A DNA stretch of 64,000 nt from the NCBI GenBank assembly GCA_947446635.1, contig CANFHF010000001.1:62001-126000 (forward strand). Direction: 5' to 3'. The DNA comes from Flavobacteriaceae bacterium. GTDB lineage: Bacteria; Bacteroidota; Bacteroidia; Flavobacteriales; Flavobacteriaceae. Below are positions 30,388-40,746 of the stretch, piece by piece. The first letter of the stretch is position 1. Each line of letters starts with the position of its first letter. The notes beneath the pieces were generated by a model. The model had not been told where the DNA came from and did not search any database. It worked only from the letters and a program-made list of their open reading frames with translations. Position numbers and translations under genes: made by a program.

Positions 30388-30999
30388 TTAACTCAACTTA
30401 TTGGAAACTAAACTAATAAATTCTTTTCTCGTTTTGTCTTTTTCAAAAGCTCCTGTAAAGGATGAAGTTGTGGTGACCGAATTTTGTTTTTGAATACCAC
30501 GCATTTGCATGCACATGTGTTGTGCTTCTATTACGACTGCCACTCCTAGCGGATTTAAGGCTTCCTGTATACAATCTTTTATCTGATCTGTGAGCCGTTC
30601 TTGCACCTGCATTCTTCGCGAAAAAGCATCAACTATTCTAGGTATTTTACTCAATCCTACAATTTTACCGTTCGGAATATAAGCTACATGTGCTTTACCA
30701 AAAAACGGTAACATATGATGTTCGCACATCGAATACACTTCAATATCTTTTACCACAATCATTTGCTTGTGGTCTTCTGTGAAAAGTGCTGATTTCATAA
30801 TTTCTAATGGATCTAGTCCGTAACCATGAGTCAAGAATTGCATGGCTTTGGCAACTCTTTCTGGTGTTTTTTCCAAGCCTTCTCTATGGATGTTTTCTCC
30901 TAAATCCCCTATTATAGTTCTGTAATTATCCGCTAATAGCTCCGTTATTTTATCATCATACTGCTCTACTTTCTCGTAACTTCTCATTTCTTTTATCAT
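30388..30999 (-). CDS. folE: GTP cyclohydrolase I
   Basis: [67 protein letters not shown]. Confidence 0.96.
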   Translation of the reverse strand: MIKEMRSYEKVEQYDDKITELLADNYRTIIGDLGENIHREGLEKTPERVAKAMQFLTHGYGLDPLEIMKSALFTEDHKQMIVVKDIEVYSMCEHHMLPFFGKAHVAYIPNGKIVGLSKIPRIVDAFSRRMQVQERLTDQIKDCIQEALNPLGVAVVIEAQHMCMQMRGIQKQNSVTTTSSFTGAFEKDKTRKEFISLVSNKLS

Positions 31000-31034
31000 T
31001 ATTTTTAATTTTATAACGTCAACTATTTTTTTAA

Positions 31035-31718
31035 TTATATTTTAAATGTCACAATTCCATAATCCATTTCAAAAACTTGCCCTGAGATTGATTTGGCTTT
31101 ATCCGAAATCAAGTAATTGGCCATACTCGCCACTTCTTCAGGTTTTAAATATCCTTTCATAGGATGGCGTTCCACCATATTTTCTTTCATTCTGTCGTTT
31201 CGTAATATTCCCGCTGCCAGTGAGGTTTCAGTTATGGTAGGAGCAATGGCATTAATACGAACCACTGAAGCTAATTCTGCTCCAAGCGATTTCACTAAAC
31301 CTTCTACTCCAGCTTTTGCAGTTGCTATACTCGCATGAAAAGGCATCCCGAGTTTTGCCGCCACAGTGCTAAATAAAACAATAGATGGATTTTTTCCATT
31401 TTTTAAAACAGGTAAATATTTTTGGATGGCTTTCATCGCCCCAATAACATTGATTTCGAAATCATTTCTAAAATCATCAATACTCAAACTCCCAATAGGT
31501 TTTAAATTAATGGATCCAGGACAATAAATCAGGGTGTCAATATTTTCTATGTCGGGAAGCACTTCCTGCAATACATCCAAGGAATAATGCATCAGGTTGG
31601 GGTGCGTTATTTCTGGAGCATTTCTGCTAATGTTGTAAACCAAGTTTGATTCCAATTGTTGCAACAAAATGGCACTGCCAATTCCTTTGCTACCACCTAT
31701 TATTACTATCTTCCTCAC
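31035..31718 (-). CDS. Short-chain dehydrogenase/reductase
   Basis: [33 protein letters not shown]. Confidence 0.92.
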   Translation of the reverse strand: MRKIVIIGGSKGIGSAILLQQLESNLVYNISRNAPEITHPNLMHYSLDVLQEVLPDIENIDTLIYCPGSINLKPIGSLSIDDFRNDFEINVIGAMKAIQKYLPVLKNGKNPSIVLFSTVAAKLGMPFHASIATAKAGVEGLVKSLGAELASVVRINAIAPTITETSLAAGILRNDRMKENMVERHPMKGYLKPEEVASMANYLISDKAKSISGQVFEMDYGIVTFKI

Positions 31719-31751
31719 TTTATATATTATTATTTTGACTGATTACTAATT

Positions 31752-32030
31752 TCATCTCTTCGAAATCTTATTATTATTGATTTGTCTTTGCATAGTACAT
31801 TTAAATCTTCCTTCTCTAAAATCCCTCAATTTTTCGTGTTTTGTCTTGCGTCCTTGCACTCTTTCACGCCACATTCTAAAACTGGAAGGCTTCATTTCAA
31901 TCCGCATCAAGTCAATAACTACTTGTTCTTTTAATCCAAACTGAAATAAAATCGCATCAAATGTGGTTCGGTCTTCCCAAGCCATTTCGATAATTCGGTC
32001 TTTGTCAATGTCGGAGAGTTCTTTTTTCAA
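31752..32030 (-). CDS. TIGR03643 family protein
   Basis: DRIIEMAWEDRTTFDAILFQFGLKEQVVIDLMRIEMKPSSFRMWRERVQGRKTKHEKLRD. Confidence 0.85.
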   Translation of the reverse strand: MKKELSDIDKDRIIEMAWEDRTTFDAILFQFGLKEQVVIDLMRIEMKPSSFRMWRERVQGRKTKHEKLRDFREGRFKCTMQRQINNNKISKR

Positions 32031-32032
32031 CC

Positions 32033-33337
32033 TTAATATTTTAGATATTCATTTACCACAATCTTCGCTTTCAAATCAAACATCAAATTATACAAACCAA
32101 AGAAAGTTCTATTCATATAAATAAAATGTTTCGAACCTCGATTGCCGTTCATTTTACGTAGGTTGGTGTCATTCACAAATCGTTCTCCTAATTTGGAGAT
32201 ATTTTCAAAAAATTCTTCATCCGAAAAGTCGAAAGTTTCAGACTGAAAGGGTTTTGTAAAAAGCGACAATAAATCATAAAACATTTGGGTGAAATATTCA
32301 ACTTCTTCATTAGAATCATCCCCTCTGAGGATCTCCAATTCAAATAATTTTTCACCAAATATTTTTTTATTGTCTATGACATCCTTGTTAATCAACTCAA
32401 AATAAGGTATATAGAATTCGTTTGGAATTTGTTTCATACAACCAAAATCGATTGCTACCAACTTTTTTTTAGGGTTTACTAAGAAATTTCCCGGATGTGG
32501 ATCAGCGTGGACTTTTCTCAAAATATGAATTTGGTACATATAGAAATCCCATAATGCCTGGCCAATAGTGTTTGAAATAACTTGATCGGTATTTTGATTT
32601 GTAAACTCCGAAAGATGTATTCCCGTCATCCAATCCATCGTGATGATTTTGTCAGAAGAGTATTCAGGATAATACTTTGGAAAGACCAAGTTTTCAATTT
32701 TTTCGCAAGCTTTGACCACTTCCTGACTTTGTTGCAGTTCCAATAAATAGTTGGTTTCCTCAATTAATTTGTCTTCAACTTCCTTGAAATATTTGTCTGA
32801 ATCTTTTCCTTGAAGGTTAAACATTCTAATAGCAATGGGTTTCACTAAAGCCAAGTCAGACGAAATACTATTTGCAACACCAGGATATTGAATTTTTACA
32901 GCTAGTTTTTTTTTGTTTTTTACAGCTAAATGAACTTGCCCTATACTGGCGGCATTAACGGAAAAGGCATCAAACTCATCAAATAGTTCATATGGAGTTA
33001 TGCCAAAGTTTGCCTTGAATGTTTTCAAGACTAAAGGAGCCGATAGGGGTGGAACCGAGAATTGTGACAAAGAAAATTTTTCCACATAAGCTTGCGGTAA
33101 AAAACTCTTGTCCATACTCAACATCTGTGCTACTTTTAGCGCACTTCCTTTGAGGCTTTTCAAGCCGTCATAAATGTCTTCGGCATTATTTTCATTAAGT
33201 TTTTCACGGGTTAAATCGCTATTGACCATTTTTTCGCCGTAATATTTAAGATAATTTACGCCCACTTTTGCACCGGTTTGAACGAGTTTTGTAGCTCTTT
33301 CAATTTTTGAAGTTGGGATGTAGTCTAAGGTTTTCAT
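32033..33337 (-). CDS. ABC1/AarF (UbiB-like) atypical kinase
   Basis: LKGSALKVAQMLSMD; AASIGQVHLAVKNKKKLAVKIQYPGV; HADPHPGNFLVNPKKKLVAIDFGCMK. Confidence 0.93.
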   Translation of the reverse strand: MKTLDYIPTSKIERATKLVQTGAKVGVNYLKYYGEKMVNSDLTREKLNENNAEDIYDGLKSLKGSALKVAQMLSMDKSFLPQAYVEKFSLSQFSVPPLSAPLVLKTFKANFGITPYELFDEFDAFSVNAASIGQVHLAVKNKKKLAVKIQYPGVANSISSDLALVKPIAIRMFNLQGKDSDKYFKEVEDKLIEETNYLLELQQSQEVVKACEKIENLVFPKYYPEYSSDKIITMDWMTGIHLSEFTNQNTDQVISNTIGQALWDFYMYQIHILRKVHADPHPGNFLVNPKKKLVAIDFGCMKQIPNEFYIPYFELINKDVIDNKKIFGEKLFELEILRGDDSNEEVEYFTQMFYDLLSLFTKPFQSETFDFSDEEFFENISKLGERFVNDTNLRKMNGNRGSKHFIYMNRTFFGLYNLMFDLKAKIVVNEYLKY

Positions 33338-33996
33338 TATTTGTTGTGTATTTTTTCTTTGAAAATAAATTTACCAAAATCGATTATACTTTCTAATGGC
33401 GCAATATTCATCAATTCGAAAGTTGCTTTTACTGATTTTTCAATATAAATGTCTGTTTTTTCAAATGCTGCGGATTCATCTTCCAGCCAGAATTTTATCG
33501 TCAACAAAAATTGAAACCAAGATGTTTCCTGAATGGCTTTTTCTTGAAAGTATTGAAATTTTTCGTGCGAGGTTCTTACTTCATCCGAAATGATTTCGGT
33601 AATATATCTTTTGAATCCAACCCTAAGACTAGAAAGCTGCATTAGATTTTTTAGTTGGTTTTGATGTTCTTTTAAACTCATAACAATATAACTCCTATTG
33701 GCAGAAAGCAACTCGAAGAAAGTGAAGTAGAAACTCAATACTTTACTTTTCATGTCATATGCTTCGTAACTTGGATCTTTCCTTATTAATTCGACTGTTT
33801 TGTCCAGGAACATTATAAAAATTTCTTTTTCAACGCTTTCAATAGTTCCAAAAAAGGAATAGAATTCTGTTTCATCAAAACCATTTGTTTTTACAAATTG
33901 ATATACTGATTTGGGTTTTTCATTATTTTCCAATCGGTATTTCATATACATTGAAACTATTTTATCTTTAGTTATACTGGATTTTTTAGCCGCCAT
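33337..33996 (-). CDS. TetR family transcriptional regulator
   Basis: N-terminal HTH-like SITKDKIVSMYMKYRLENNEKPKSVYQFVKTNGFDETEFYSFFG; overlaps ABC1 gene by one nt. Confidence 0.75.
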   Translation of the reverse strand: MAAKKSSITKDKIVSMYMKYRLENNEKPKSVYQFVKTNGFDETEFYSFFGTIESVEKEIFIMFLDKTVELIRKDPSYEAYDMKSKVLSFYFTFFELLSANRSYIVMSLKEHQNQLKNLMQLSSLRVGFKRYITEIISDEVRTSHEKFQYFQEKAIQETSWFQFLLTIKFWLEDESAAFEKTDIYIEKSVKATFELMNIAPLESIIDFGKFIFKEKIHNK

Positions 33997-34114
33997 TTTT
34001 CTTGTATTTAAAATTGTGCTATAAAGATATATAATGTTTAATCATTTATAATAAATATTAAACAAAATTTAATTATTTTTATATTTTTAAATAAATGATT
34101 AAATTTACTTTATT

Positions 34115-35029
34115 ATGAAAAAAAAGGTATTGATTACGGGTGGCTCAGGATTTATAGGTCATCATTTGAGCGATTTATTGAATAAAAAAGGCTACGAAGT
34201 GTCTATTTTGAGTAGAAGTAATAAAGAAAATACATCTGAAATTTCTTACTATAAATGGAATGTTGACAGTTTTTTTATAGACGAACAAGCTTTACTTGAA
34301 GCTGATTTTATAATTAATTTAGCAGGGGAAAATATCGCGAAAAAAAAATGGACAGCCGAACGAAAAACCTCAATTATTGAAAGTAGAGTACAGGCAATCC
34401 AACTAATTTATGAGGTCCTCCACAAAAACAATAAAAAATTAGAGGCTTTTATTTCTGCTTCGGCAATTGGAATTTATGGGGCTTACACTAGTCTAAATAT
34501 TTTTTCTGAAGAAAGCCCTTTGGCTGATGATTTTCTAGGCACAACTTGCCAAAAATGGGAGGCCGCTGCAGATCATATTGCGGATTTGAATATCCGAACG
34601 GTAAAAATCAGAACCGGTTTGGTTCTTGGGAAAGAGGATGGTTTCTTAAAGAAGCTAATTCCTGTTTTTAAGTTTAGATTCGGGTCAGCAATAGGTTCTG
34701 GAAAACAATATATGCCTTGGATTCATATTAATGATTTATGTGCTATTTATCTTAAAGCTATTGAAGATGAGCAGATGAAGGGCGCTTACAATGCTGCCAT
34801 TAAGGATGGTACGACCAATGCCTTATTTTCCGAAAAATTAGCAAGAATTTATGGGTATCGTGTTTGGTTGCCCAATATTCCTTCTTTTTTGATAAAAATA
34901 GTAATGGGGGAGAGGTCGTTACTCCTATTGACGGGTCAACGGGTCTCTTCAGATAAAATAGAAAAAACAGGTTTTAAGTTTGAGTTCGATAAATTAGAAC
35001 GCGCTCTTAAAGATTGTTTAGGTAAGTAG
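34115..35029 (+). CDS. TIGR01777 family NAD-dependent epimerase-like protein
   Basis: VLITGGSGFIGHHLSDLLNKKGYEVSILSR; GENIAKKKWTAERKTSIIESRV. Confidence 0.94.
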   Translation: MKKKVLITGGSGFIGHHLSDLLNKKGYEVSILSRSNKENTSEISYYKWNVDSFFIDEQALLEADFIINLAGENIAKKKWTAERKTSIIESRVQAIQLIYEVLHKNNKKLEAFISASAIGIYGAYTSLNIFSEESPLADDFLGTTCQKWEAAADHIADLNIRTVKIRTGLVLGKEDGFLKKLIPVFKFRFGSAIGSGKQYMPWIHINDLCAIYLKAIEDEQMKGAYNAAIKDGTTNALFSEKLARIYGYRVWLPNIPSFLIKIVMGERSLLLLTGQRVSSDKIEKTGFKFEFDKLERALKDCLGK

Positions 35030-35571
35030 ATATCTTTGACTATAAACCGTGTATTTATATTGACGATTTTTGATACTTTCATACTTAACATTTGTGGTAT
35101 TTTAATATTGTAGTCGTCTGAATTTATATTAAAATTTGATATTATCTCTAAACCATCTCCTGTTTTCCTTAGGAATAGCGTCGTTGCAATTAATTTCGAT
35201 TGCCCATGTAAAGTAAGCCTGCCTTTGAGTTTGAATTCTTTTGGCAATATATCGATAATTTCGTAATTAAAATCTTCAATGATGCCTTTAAAAGTAGCTT
35301 TAGGATAACGATTACTTTCCATATAATATTCGTTAAAATGGTCTTCCATTAATTTCATTTTAAAACGAAAATCTTTCACCAAAGCTAAACTGAAAATTTC
35401 ACCTGTTTTTGTATTTAAAATACAAGTGGCGGTTTCATTTCTAGCTTTTATCTCTTCGAATAGTGGTACTGATGCCTCAAAATAAAGCAGTCCCTCGTTA
35501 GTAATCATTTTTTCTTGCGTCAAAGCAATATTAGTGAAACACAAAAACCATAATAGTGTAATCTTTTTCAT
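34936..35571 (-). CDS. YceI-like secreted protein
   Basis: Signal peptide; YYMESNRYPKATFKG...LKGRLTLHGQSK; C-terminus overlaps the convergent gene. Confidence 0.75.
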   Translation of the reverse strand: MKKITLLWFLCFTNIALTQEKMITNEGLLYFEASVPLFEEIKARNETATCILNTKTGEIFSLALVKDFRFKMKLMEDHFNEYYMESNRYPKATFKGIIEDFNYEIIDILPKEFKLKGRLTLHGQSKLIATTLFLRKTGDGLEIISNFNINSDDYNIKIPQMLSMKVSKIVNINTRFIVKDIYLPKQSLRARSNLSNSNLKPVFSILSEETR

Positions 35572-35643
35572 AAAGGAGTATGAATTAAATTACTTAAAGT
35601 TACACTATTTTATTGATAATTCCTTCAAATAGGAAAGGAAAAA

Positions 35644-36996
35644 TTAGTCGATTTTGATATGCCCTGTTTCAACATTAGCCTTGTTTAAGATGTTTTCTGG
35701 CAGTGCTTTTTTGGCTTTAGCCCCCATTTTCTTTATTTTTTCAACACTAGTGATTAAATTTCCTTTTCCTTCTACTAGTTTATTCATCGCAGCTCCATAT
35801 TCCACTTTGCTTTCATCAATCTTCTTACCAACTTTGATTAAATCAGCCACGAAACCTTCAAATTTATCGTATAAAGCACCAGCTTGTCGCGCAATTTCAA
35901 AGGCATTTTCTTGTTGTTTTTGATTGGCCCACATACTATCAATTGTACGTAAAGTTGCTAGTAGGGTAGAAGGAGTCACAATCACAATATTTTTTTCGAA
36001 TGCTTTGTTATATAAGGTAGTGTCGTCATTCAATGCCAGGGCAAACGCCGGTTCCATTGGAATAAATAGCAGTACAAAATCGGGGCTTTCAATTTGGTAT
36101 AAATCCTGGTAATTTTTGTCGCCAAGTTGCTCTACGTGGCGTTTAATGGAACTGACATGTTCTTTTAAATAGCCATTTTTCAAGCTGTCGTCTTCCTCGT
36201 TGATGAATTTTTCATAAGCGGTTAGCGAAACTTTCGAATCGACGATCATCTTTTTGCCATCAGGAAGATTAATGACCACGTCGGGAAAAACACGTTGACC
36301 ACCTTCATTGGTATGGGATTGTTGTACATAATACTCTCGGTCTTTTTCCAATCCCGACTTTTCTAGTACTCGTTCCAAAACCAGTTCACCCCAATTCCCC
36401 TGCATTTTACTATCGCCTTTCAAAGCCTTGGTCAAATTCAGGGTTTCCTTGCTCATTTGAATATTTATATCGCGCAAGCCCAATATTTGTTGTTGTAAAG
36501 CAGAATTACTAACTAGGCTTTCTTTATGGGTATCGTCTACTTTTTTCTCGAATAATTGAATTTTTTCTTGTAAGGGAGACAAGATATTTTTCATATTTTC
36601 TTTGTTCTGCTCGGTAAATTTACTGGATTTTTCATCTAATATTTTATTGGCCAAATTCTCAAATTCCATGGTAAATTTATCTTGAAGTTTTTCTACTTCT
36701 TCCTTTTGTTCTTTATTGCGTTGCCAAAGATTTTCAAAATCGATTTCTTTCTTGGTCAATTGAATGTTGATAGCTTCTTTCTCGTTGCGTATGGTTTCTT
36801 TTTCCTCAATTGTTTTTTGCAATTGCTTGTCTAAAGCCGTTTTTTCAATTGCCGATTGTACTTTGAGAGTATATAGTTTTTCTTCTATAAAAGCTTTCTC
36901 TGATTGCGATTTTGTCGAAAACAGTAGTTTTCCAATGAAAACCCCAATAGCAAGAGCAACAATAAAAATTAGTAGGAGCGAAAATACATTTGACAT
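35644..36996 (-). CDS. rmuC: DNA recombination protein RmuC
   Basis: MQGNWGELVLERVLEKSGL; FPDVVINLPDGKKMIVDSKVSLTAYE. Confidence 0.95.
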   Translation of the reverse strand: MSNVFSLLLIFIVALAIGVFIGKLLFSTKSQSEKAFIEEKLYTLKVQSAIEKTALDKQLQKTIEEKETIRNEKEAINIQLTKKEIDFENLWQRNKEQKEEVEKLQDKFTMEFENLANKILDEKSSKFTEQNKENMKNILSPLQEKIQLFEKKVDDTHKESLVSNSALQQQILGLRDINIQMSKETLNLTKALKGDSKMQGNWGELVLERVLEKSGLEKDREYYVQQSHTNEGGQRVFPDVVINLPDGKKMIVDSKVSLTAYEKFINEEDDSLKNGYLKEHVSSIKRHVEQLGDKNYQDLYQIESPDFVLLFIPMEPAFALALNDDTTLYNKAFEKNIVIVTPSTLLATLRTIDSMWANQKQQENAFEIARQAGALYDKFEGFVADLIKVGKKIDESKVEYGAAMNKLVEGKGNLITSVEKIKKMGAKAKKALPENILNKANVETGHIKID

Positions 36997-37484
36997 AAGG
37001 TGTGTTTTTGAAGAAAGTAAAAGTAAGGAATATTATTAATGTATGAATGTTTGAATCCAACTAATAAATCCAACTTTTGAAAAACCAGTTGTCAAAAGAT
37101 TAAATATTTTTTCCATAATAAAGACAAGTAAGGCTAACCATTAACAATTTTACAGCTACTTGTTATGGATAAAAATATTCTTGAGTTTTGTTTATAATCT
37201 TTCATTTATAATTTAAATACATTCGTTTTCATACTTATTTCTATTTAACCTTTTTTTACATTTTACATCTGCCAAATGGACTTTACAAATAACATTTAGC
37301 TCATTTAATTATGTTTTATTTCTCCGTTAATTTTTATTTAATTCAAAAACTATTCTTGCTTTACAACGCTTTTTGTTGCAATAGAACTTCTAATTAGTAT
37401 CTTTGATAAACTATAAAATTTGTGAATTTTAAGCGAGAACCAAATAAGAAATTACATAGTAGAATTAAAAAATTGAGATAGTAA

Positions 37485-38687
37485 ATGAAATTTGGAATCA
37501 TAAAAGAAAGGAAAAATCCACCTGATAGAAGGGTTGTTTTTTCGCCCGATGCATTGGTTAGATTAAAACAACTGTATCCAGATGTCACGGTAAAAGTAGA
37601 AAGTTCGGATGTTAGGTTTTATTCCGATGATGCCTATAGAAATTTAGGAATTGAAGTTGCAGACGACATTAGTGATTGTACAATTTTTTTTGGGGTTAAG
37701 GAAGTTCCAATCGACTATTTAATCGCTAAAAAATCCTATTTCTTTTTTTCGCATACAATCAAAAAACAACCCCATAATAGACAATTATTGCGGGCCTTGC
37801 TAGAGAAAAATATTAATTTTTATGACCATGAAACTTTGGTTGATACTCACAATCACCGGTTAATTGGTTTTGGAAAATATGCGGGTATTGTAGGTACATA
37901 CAATGCTATTCGAGCTTTTGGAATAAAATTTGAATTATTTAAATTACCCAAAGCCGCTACACTTTCTGGAAAAGAAGCTTTACTTGCACACTTGAAACGG
38001 TTGGTTTTACCTCCTTTAAAATTTGTGGTAACAGGAACCGGAAAAGTAGGAAGTGGCGTAAAAGAAGTACTCGATGCCATCAAAATAACCGAAGTTTCGA
38101 TCGATAATTATTTGACAAAAAACTACACCCAACCCGTTTATACCCAGGTTGATGTTTTGGAATACAACAAGCGAAAAGATGGTAGCGTATTAGATCCTAA
38201 TGATTTTTTCCATAACCCGCAGGAATATGTTTCTGACTTTGAACGATTCACAAAAGTGTCGGACATCTATATCACAGCGCATTTTCATGCCAATGAAGCT
38301 CCAAAAATTCTCACGCTAGCGATGCTTCAAGCCAATGATTGTAAAATTAAAGTCGTTGCCGATATTTCTTGTGATGTCGATGGTTCTATTGCATGCACAT
38401 TGAAATCATCCACTATTGACGAGCCTTTTTATGGCTATTTACCTAGTGAAAATAAAGAAGTAGAGGTTTTTCATCCAGCAGCAATTGTGGTAATGGCTGT
38501 AGATAATTTGCCTTGCGAATTGCCAAAAGATGCCAGCGAAGGCTTTGGGGCAATGTTTATGCAACACGTGATTCCGGCTTTTTTCAATGGAGATAAAGAC
38601 GGAGTTTTACAACGCGCTAAAATGACCGAAAAAGGAAAACTTACCCCCAGGTTTAGCTATTTACAAGAATATGTGGATGGAAAATAG
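37485..38687 (+). CDS. Saccharopine dehydrogenase-like / alanine dehydrogenase-PNT domain protein
   Basis: MKFGIIKERKNPPDRRVVFSPDAL; VVTGTGKVGSGVKEVL; VVADISCDVDGSIACTL. Confidence 0.85.
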   Translation: MKFGIIKERKNPPDRRVVFSPDALVRLKQLYPDVTVKVESSDVRFYSDDAYRNLGIEVADDISDCTIFFGVKEVPIDYLIAKKSYFFFSHTIKKQPHNRQLLRALLEKNINFYDHETLVDTHNHRLIGFGKYAGIVGTYNAIRAFGIKFELFKLPKAATLSGKEALLAHLKRLVLPPLKFVVTGTGKVGSGVKEVLDAIKITEVSIDNYLTKNYTQPVYTQVDVLEYNKRKDGSVLDPNDFFHNPQEYVSDFERFTKVSDIYITAHFHANEAPKILTLAMLQANDCKIKVVADISCDVDGSIACTLKSSTIDEPFYGYLPSENKEVEVFHPAAIVVMAVDNLPCELPKDASEGFGAMFMQHVIPAFFNGDKDGVLQRAKMTEKGKLTPRFSYLQEYVDGK

Positions 38688-38702
38688 TTAAAAAAATAAA
38701 AT

Positions 38703-39521
38703 CTAAAATGCATTGATGGTTTTTCTGATGGCTACTAACTTAGTCATTAGCCCTTCGAAATAATCTAAATGCAACATGTTGGCACCATCACTTTTGGCAT
38801 TAGCAGGATCGAAATGGGTTTCAATGAAAATTCCGTCCACGCCTACAGCGATTCCGGCCTTAGCTATGGTTTCAATCATGTCGGGTCTTCCCCCAGTAAC
38901 ACCGGCAGTTTGGTTGGGTTGTTGCAAGGAATGAGTAACGTCTAGCACCGTACTAGCATATTGTTGCATCGTAGGAATTCCACGAAAATCAACAATCATA
39001 TCTTGGTAACCAAACATGCTTCCTCTATCGGTTACCATAACATTATGATTGTGGCAATCCAATACTTTTTGCACAGCGTGTTTCATACTTTCCGGACTCA
39101 TAAATTGTCCTTTTTTCAAGTTGATTACTTTTCCGGTTTTGGCAGCAGCCACAAGCAAATCGGTTTGGCGAACCAAAAAAGCTGGGATTTGCAATACATC
39201 AACATATTCGGCAGCCATAGCCGCATCTTCATTGGTGTGAATATCGGTCACGGTGGGAACGCCAAAAGTTTCGGAAACTTTTCGAAGAATTCGTAAGGCT
39301 TTTTCATCTCCAATCCCTGAAAAACTATCGATTCTAGAGCGATTGGCCTTCTTAAAGGAACCTTTAAAAACGAAAGGAATTTCTAATGTATCGGTAATTC
39401 CAATTAGCTTTTCGGCAATTCGCATCGCCATTTCTTCGCCTTCAATGGCGCAAGGTCCAGCCAAAAGGAAGAAGTTGCCACTATCAGTATGTTTTATTTG
39501 TGGAATATGGTGTAGATTCAT
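38703..39521 (-). CDS. kdsA: 3-deoxy-8-phosphooctulonate synthase
   Basis: FFLLAGPCAIEGEEMAMRIAEKL; FKGSFKKANRSRIDSFSGIG; start at MNLHHIPQ. Confidence 0.96.
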   Translation of the reverse strand: MNLHHIPQIKHTDSGNFFLLAGPCAIEGEEMAMRIAEKLIGITDTLEIPFVFKGSFKKANRSRIDSFSGIGDEKALRILRKVSETFGVPTVTDIHTNEDAAMAAEYVDVLQIPAFLVRQTDLLVAAAKTGKVINLKKGQFMSPESMKHAVQKVLDCHNHNVMVTDRGSMFGYQDMIVDFRGIPTMQQYASTVLDVTHSLQQPNQTAGVTGGRPDMIETIAKAGIAVGVDGIFIETHFDPANAKSDGANMLHLDYFEGLMTKLVAIRKTINAF

Positions 39522-39583
39522 AAGGTGATTTTTGAAAGGGCAAATATAGTTAGGATTTGTGATTTGTGATTTAGGATTTACTA

Positions 39584-40036
39584 TTAATTTTTCTTTAATG
39601 TTAATCCTACTGGAACCATTAGTATGCCTTTTTCGTAAATATTCAAATACAGGGTAACCGGATTTTGTTGCCCTTCCCATGTTAGTTGGTAAACATCCAG
39701 AAAACCTGCTCCCATTTCACTTCTTTTTGTTTGAAAGGGACAGCAACTTTCTAACTTGGCGTAGCTAATTTTTTCACCTTTGGGTCCTGCCAGAGCATTG
39801 AGAAACCTTTGCTGGTTGATGATTTCATTTTTTGTGTTTGAATAAAATATATTAATAGGGTAGTCCTTGTCATAACCATATTTTTTGTCTTTACTGTATT
39901 CGGAAATGACGAAGGTAATGTTGTTTCCCAATCGAGGAATTGGGGCATTGTTATCTATGTTTTTTATAGTCGACAGGGTGCTGACACAAGACGCGATTAG
40001 GAATAATAAAGGGATTAAAGATATTGTTTTTTTCAT
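39584..40036 (-). CDS. Hypothetical lipoprotein
   Basis: MKKTISLIPLLFLIASCVSTLS lipobox. Confidence 0.7.
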   Translation of the reverse strand: MKKTISLIPLLFLIASCVSTLSTIKNIDNNAPIPRLGNNITFVISEYSKDKKYGYDKDYPINIFYSNTKNEIINQQRFLNALAGPKGEKISYAKLESCCPFQTKRSEMGAGFLDVYQLTWEGQQNPVTLYLNIYEKGILMVPVGLTLKKN

Positions 40037-40186
40037 GTTCCTATTTGATTTAGGGGGATTGTTTTTAACAATCCGATTTAAAAAAACAAATTTAAGCGGT
40101 ATTGCTACCATAAACAATAATTATCCTATACTATTTTTCACTTTTTAACATTAGAATTATTATTTTAGCCAAATAAAAAGATTGAT

Positions 40187-40744
40187 ATGGATATTATTTT
40201 TCAAACATGGCCTTGGTATGTTTCGGGTTTTTTGATAGGAATGATAATGCTTTGTCTGATTTATTTTGGGAAAAGTTTTGGAATGTCTACTAATTTAAGC
40301 ACTTTATGTTCCATGACTGGGATAGGAAAAAAGGTAAGTTTTTTTGACGTTGATTGGAAAACACAGCGTTGGAATTTGTTAGTGGTAGTAGGTGCCATGT
40401 TGGGCGGTTTTGTTGCCAATCATTTTTTAAGTGATCCCTCAAATGTTGCCATCAACCCAAAAACAATTACTCAGCTAGTGCAAATTGGAATAGACGCTCC
40501 AAAAGGTAAATTATTACCTGATGCTTTATTTGGGAACGCTATTTTTGAATCGCCAAAAATGATATTTATTCTAATTGTAGGTGGTGTTTTGATAGGTTTT
40601 GGAACGCGTTACGCAAGTGGATGTACTTCGGGACACGCTATTTCAGGATTGAGTAATCTCCAAATCAAATCCTTGAAAGCTGTTGTTGGTTTTTTTATTG
40701 GAGGATTAATCATGACTCATTTTGTTTTACCCTTACTTTTTTAA
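40187..40744 (+). CDS. YeeE/YedE family thiosulfate/sulfur transporter-like protein
   Basis: GVLIGFGTRYASGCTSGHAISGLSNLQ. Confidence 0.9.
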   Translation: MDIIFQTWPWYVSGFLIGMIMLCLIYFGKSFGMSTNLSTLCSMTGIGKKVSFFDVDWKTQRWNLLVVVGAMLGGFVANHFLSDPSNVAINPKTITQLVQIGIDAPKGKLLPDALFGNAIFESPKMIFILIVGGVLIGFGTRYASGCTSGHAISGLSNLQIKSLKAVVGFFIGGLIMTHFVLPLLF

Positions 40745-40746
40745 TT

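Noticed and set aside
39550-39580. taggatttgtgatttgtgatttaggattt short repeat
   Set aside because: Low-complexity slippage-type repeat upstream of kdsA; no further structure.
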